In this document: positions 29,274-32,122 of the stretch, in pieces
How positions within the stretch are numbered: the first letter of the stretch is position 1
Layout of the letters: each line of letters begins with the position of its first letter
Assembly (NCBI GenBank): GCA_964447535.1
Contig: CAYUST010000014.1
Location: forward strand, 1 to 32,122
DNA: 32,122 bases
From: CAYUST01 sp964447535
GTDB lineage: Bacteria > Patescibacteriota > Gracilibacteria > Absconditabacterales > Absconditicoccaceae
Direction: 5' to 3'
Notes under the pieces: model-generated
Told to the model about the DNA's origin: nothing
The model's input: the letters and a program-made list of their open reading frames with translations, nothing else
Databases searched by the model: none
Made by a program: the position numbers and the translations under genes

Positions 29274-30386
29274 ATGGGAGACATTATTGCAACTTACTTA
29301 CTCTTTCGAACAATTGCAGGCAATACGCCTATCGAATATATTTTGGCGATGCTTATCACGTGCGGCTCATTGATTGTGATTTGGATTGTCAGGAAAGCTA
29401 TCAAAGAAAAGTTTGAGCACATCGAAGAAAACCTTCCCGAACGAGAAGGGATTTTGCTCGATAATGTGAAAGAAATACCGTTGATGACGTATATCATGGT
29501 CAGTATCTATATGGGGTCATTGATGCTGACGCTCCCGAGTTGGCTCGGCAAAACACTCCATGCAGTCTTTTTGATCTTGGTCATCAGTCAAGTTGGTCTC
29601 ACCTTCACGCATATCATTAGCGATATTTTTGCTACACATCTTTTTCCAACTACCAAATCACGTAATCTCAAACAGTTCCTCAATATTTTCTTGGGGACGA
29701 TTGTATGGCTTACCGTAGCACTGTTGATTCTCTCGAATTTAGGAATTGCGATCACCCCATTATTGACGAGTTTGTGAGTAGTGGGTATTGCAGTTGCCTT
29801 TGCACTGCAGAATATTTTGGAGGATATTTTTTCATCTATCTCTATCTATCTCGATAGTCCATTTCAAATCGGAGACTATATTCAAGTAGATGGCGTCGAA
29901 GGAACCGTCACCTCCGTTGGCATCAAAACTACACGTATCAAAACTATCAGAGGAGAAGAAGTAGTGATAGCCAACAGAAAATTGACGGGAGATGTTATTC
30001 ACAATATGGGAGCTATCAAGCATAGATCAATTGCAGGTAGAATTACTCTTGTCTACAATACACCTCATGAGAAACTCCTGCTGATAGAAAAACTTATGGC
30101 CGATATCATCGATGTAACCGATGATGTGGTTTTGGAAAGAATGCATCTCATTGCTCTAGACGCATCTGGTATCACCTATGAGTATCTTTTCACTATCTTC
30201 AACAATGAACTTGAGGTGTATCTCGATAAAAACCAAATTATCCTCACTGCACTACTCATTGCTCTCGATAAACACGGTCTCGAACTTGCCTATCCTACAC
30301 AAATGCTCTATCATACGGCAGTTGCACCCACACTTCCTTCGCCCCTCCCCCCTCCTCGTACACCTCGCAAAACAGTAACTAAATAA
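29274..30386 (+). CDS. MscS-family mechanosensitive channel
   Basis: 370 residues, one TGA glycine at 29775 in the pore helix. The N-terminal half has about five hydrophobic segments. The pore-lining helix GVVGIAVAFALQNILEDIFSS, with small residues at regular spacing, is the MscS signature. It is followed by the beta domain FQIGDYIQVDGVEGTVTSVG and RGEEVVIANRKL. Such channels release solutes on hypo-osmotic shock. The C-terminus is Pro-rich. The standard-code frame begins at TTG 29259; ATG 29274 is the better start. It is 73 bp after thyA. Confidence 0.9.
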
Positions 30387-30413
30387 AATGCTCCATCACC
30401 GCTCATAGTTGTA

Positions 30414-30441
30414 TTGACTTTTTGCATAAAAAGTATATATT
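30414..30441 (+). promoter_or_regulatory. Promoter of the glucosaminidase gene
   Basis: TTGACT, 16 bp, TATATT, ending 23 bp before the ATG at 30465. Confidence 0.6.
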
Positions 30442-30464
30442 GCCAGAGCACCAAAAATAACACT

Positions 30465-31145
30465 ATGTTGAGAATCTTCTTTTGTGTACTGGCAATCGCT
30501 AGCTTCTGGTATGGCGTGTCTAGTAACAAACAGAACGCCTCGACCATCGCCAATTTGCCGACAACCTGGCAGGCTAACCAACAACGTACTGACTTCATCA
30601 ATACGTGGAAAGCTACAGCCGTGAGGTTGTCCCAAAAAGACGGTATCCCCGCCTCCATCAGAATGGCGCAAGCCATTTTGGAAAGTAGCGACGGTTCCAG
30701 TGATCTGGCGCAACAGGGAAACCATTTTGGCATCAAATGCTACCAGGATCACGCACACGAGTGGTCCAGAAGTTGCACCAGTGGTGAGGGAGGATGGTAC
30801 AAAACCTACTCCACTCCCCAAAAAAGTTGGCAAGACCACGCCAAGGTACTCCAAGCTAAGCGATATGATATACTCCACGGTAAGGAGTATACTGCTTGGG
30901 CGATTGGGCTCCAGAGATTGGGCTATGCATCGGATAGACACTATCCACGCAAGCTCATCTCCTTGATAGAAAAGCATCAGCTCTACTATCTCGACCATCA
31001 ACCCAAGAAACCGAGTACGCTCTTCTTCAGCCTCGGTATCGTCTTTGGACTCCTGGCACTCTTGTTGCCAATAAACACACTACCTACCCTGCCCGCATCT
31101 GGGCACCGCAGAAACAGGCCTCAGCCTAGACGGCGAAGGCAGTAA
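30465..31145 (+). CDS. Secreted or anchored N-acetylglucosaminidase (FlgJ/GH73-like)
   Basis: 226 residues. Signal peptide or anchor at 1-20 (LRIFFCVLAIASFWYGVSS). The catalytic domain at ~50-180 shows IPASIRMAQAILESS with the likely catalytic Glu, then GNHFGIKC and WYKTYSTPQKSWQDHAKVL. The Gly-Tyr-Ala motif RLGYASDRHYPRKL follows. This family cuts glycan strands of peptidoglycan. A second hydrophobic segment (FFSLGIVFGLLALLLPI, ~190-206) and an Arg-rich tail follow. The enzyme may therefore be held by two membrane segments with the tail inside. It could remodel the cell's own wall or act on a host wall. No TGA codon. Confidence 0.88.
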   Translation: MLRIFFCVLAIASFWYGVSSNKQNASTIANLPTTWQANQQRTDFINTWKATAVRLSQKDGIPASIRMAQAILESSDGSSDLAQQGNHFGIKCYQDHAHEWSRSCTSGEGGWYKTYSTPQKSWQDHAKVLQAKRYDILHGKEYTAWAIGLQRLGYASDRHYPRKLISLIEKHQLYYLDHQPKKPSTLFFSLGIVFGLLALLLPINTLPTLPASGHRRNRPQPRRRRQ

Positions 31146-31151
31146 ATTATA

Positions 31152-31181
31152 CCCTCTCCTGAATTCAGGAGGGGTTTTTTT
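31152..31181 (+). terminator. Terminator of the glucosaminidase gene
   Basis: CCTCTCCTGAATTCAGGAGGGG followed by seven T. Confidence 0.88.
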
Positions 31182-31184
31182 GTA

Positions 31185-31210
31185 AAGAAAAAACATCCTT
31201 TCGGATGTTT
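31185..31210 (-). terminator. recA terminator
   Basis: On the minus strand: AACATCC-GAAA-GGATGTT followed by T-rich sequence, 25 bp after the recA stop. Confidence 0.85.
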
Positions 31211-31234
31211 TCAATCTTCTATCTAAATAGTTCA

Positions 31235-32122
31235 TTATTCCTCACTCATATCAGCCTCATCTACACTCACGGTCTCACCAATAGGGGCTATCTTGCCCAT
31301 ACGAATTTCTTTGATCATGTTTTGTACTTCTTGTTCAAGTTTGGCAGTTGCTTTGGGATCAGCAGCGAGCTGAGCAACGGTATTTTCTTTTCCTTGAATT
31401 TTCTGACCATTGAGCGTGTAGAACGCACCTGTCCTCGTAATCAAGTTGAATAACAACGCACACTCGACCAAGTCAGTAGCTCTATCATATCCTTGAGAGA
31501 ATAGGACAGGGATTTCTGCTTTTTTGAAAGGAGGAGCAACTTTGTTTTTGACAACTTTGACTTTGGCGATATAGCCAATTTGTTGTTTATCCTTTTCTAT
31601 TTTGTCGCCTCTTCTAATTTCAATTCTCTGAGATGCGTAGAATTTGAGGGCATTACCACCCGTCGTCGTCTCTGGATTACCAAATAAGACGCCGATCTTC
31701 ATACGCAACTGGTTGATGAAGATACACGTCGTACCTGTCTTCGCCAATATTGAAGTAAGCTTTCTCAAGCCCTGTGACATCATACGTGCCTGGAGTCCCA
31801 TGTGACTATCTCCCATATCTCCTTCTACTTCTGCTCTCGGCACCATAGCAGCGACAGAGTCGATAACAATAAGCTTCACTGCTCCTGTCTTCGCCAACTC
31901 CTCTGCAATCTGCAATGCCTGCTCACCATAGTCTGGTTGTGCAAGCAATAGTGCGTCTAAATCGACACCTAGTTTGCCTGCGTAGTCAGGATCCAACGCA
32001 TGCTCCGCATCGATGAACGCTGCGGTACCACCTGCTTTTTGAATCTGTGCAATAGCATGCAGTGCCAAGGTAGTCTTGCCTGAAGACTCTGGTCCATAAA
32101 TTTCAACTACTCTCCCCTCAGG
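31235..32122 (-). CDS. recA: Recombinase RecA, C-terminal ~295 residues (start beyond the window)
   Basis: Partial gene; the frame is open to the window edge. Walker A GPESSGKTT is at about 32075-32095. IDAEHALDP, the Walker B strand KLIVIDSVAAM, the L1 loop EVEGDMGDSHMGLQARMMSQ and the L2 region NQLRMKIGVLFGNPETTTGG are all present. RecA drives strand exchange and the SOS response. The C-terminus is short and acidic (VSVDEADMSEE). No TGA codon occurs in this part, a contrast with the island genes. Stop TAA, terminator at 31185-31210. Confidence 0.97.
   Translation of the reverse strand, partial: PEGRVVEIYGPESSGKTTLALHAIAQIQKAGGTAAFIDAEHALDPDYAGKLGVDLDALLLAQPDYGEQALQIAEELAKTGAVKLIVIDSVAAMVPRAEVEGDMGDSHMGLQARMMSQGLRKLTSILAKTGTTCIFINQLRMKIGVLFGNPETTTGGNALKFYASQRIEIRRGDKIEKDKQQIGYIAKVKVVKNKVAPPFKKAEIPVLFSQGYDRATDLVECALLFNLITRTGAFYTLNGQKIQGKENTVAQLAADPKATAKLEQEVQNMIKEIRMGKIAPIGETVSVDEADMSEE

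Overview
This window comes from a bacterium that reads UGA as glycine (genetic code 25), so it belongs to the Absconditabacteria (SR1) / Gracilibacteria group of the Patescibacteria. The evidence is direct. Nearly every long gene is interrupted by in-frame TGA exactly where its family has a conserved glycine: the Nudix box, the GT4 EGLPF motif, the Hsp70 DLGGGT motif, the thymidylate synthase NLGPVYG motif and the GHMP kinase loop. TAA and TAG still terminate. All CDS coordinates below use this code. A standard-code reading would break most of these genes into two to six pieces.

Layout. (1) 1-6320, minus strand: a stable-RNA region transcribed right to left. It holds tRNA-Gln, initiator tRNA, Gln, Leu, Asn, rpsT, Thr, Asp, Glu, Val, a CAU tRNA and tRNA-Gly(UCC), then 23S, 5S and the 5' part of 16S. 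The order 23S-5S-16S is unusual. Two tandem arrays of tRNA 5'-end fragments, each carrying a short hairpin, lie just upstream of the intact initiator and Gly tRNA genes. (2) 6320-9107: a candidate structured RNA and a large GHMP kinase with a winged-helix tail. (3) 9173-13648: an AT-rich island of four minus-strand genes (APH-like kinase, GT4 glycosyltransferase, Nudix hydrolase, Hsp70/YegD-like ATPase). It is bounded by a 151-bp direct repeat of the 5' end of an rRNA m5C methyltransferase gene. The left copy is a stump and the right copy is the complete gene. About 72% of glycines in the island genes are UGA, against 6 of 37 in the methyltransferase. (4) 13501-17257: the methyltransferase, a 2H phosphoesterase, a second candidate structured RNA, and two small paralogous proteins behind a shared upstream element. 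(5) 17305-22401: a secreted Thr-rich/coiled-coil protein, ClpP, an XRE regulator and a Cys-rich secreted repeat protein. (6) 22444-32122: QueA, DHFR, a P-loop kinase, a Nudix-like protein, a trypsin-fold protease, an HD-domain protein, ThyA, an MscS channel, a secreted glucosaminidase and the 3' part of recA.

How it fits together. folA and thyA, with an HD-domain protein between them, form a thymidylate-centred group. rpsT sits inside the tRNA array, so a 16S-binding protein is probably co-transcribed with tRNAs. Secreted or envelope proteins (glucosaminidase, Cys-rich and Thr-rich proteins, MscS) suit a small host-attached or predatory cell. Two 100-N scaffold gaps (4119-4218, 23674-23773) limit the reading. 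The first lies inside the tRNA-Gly fragment array and probably hides more copies. Start codons are rarely preceded by a Shine-Dalgarno sequence.
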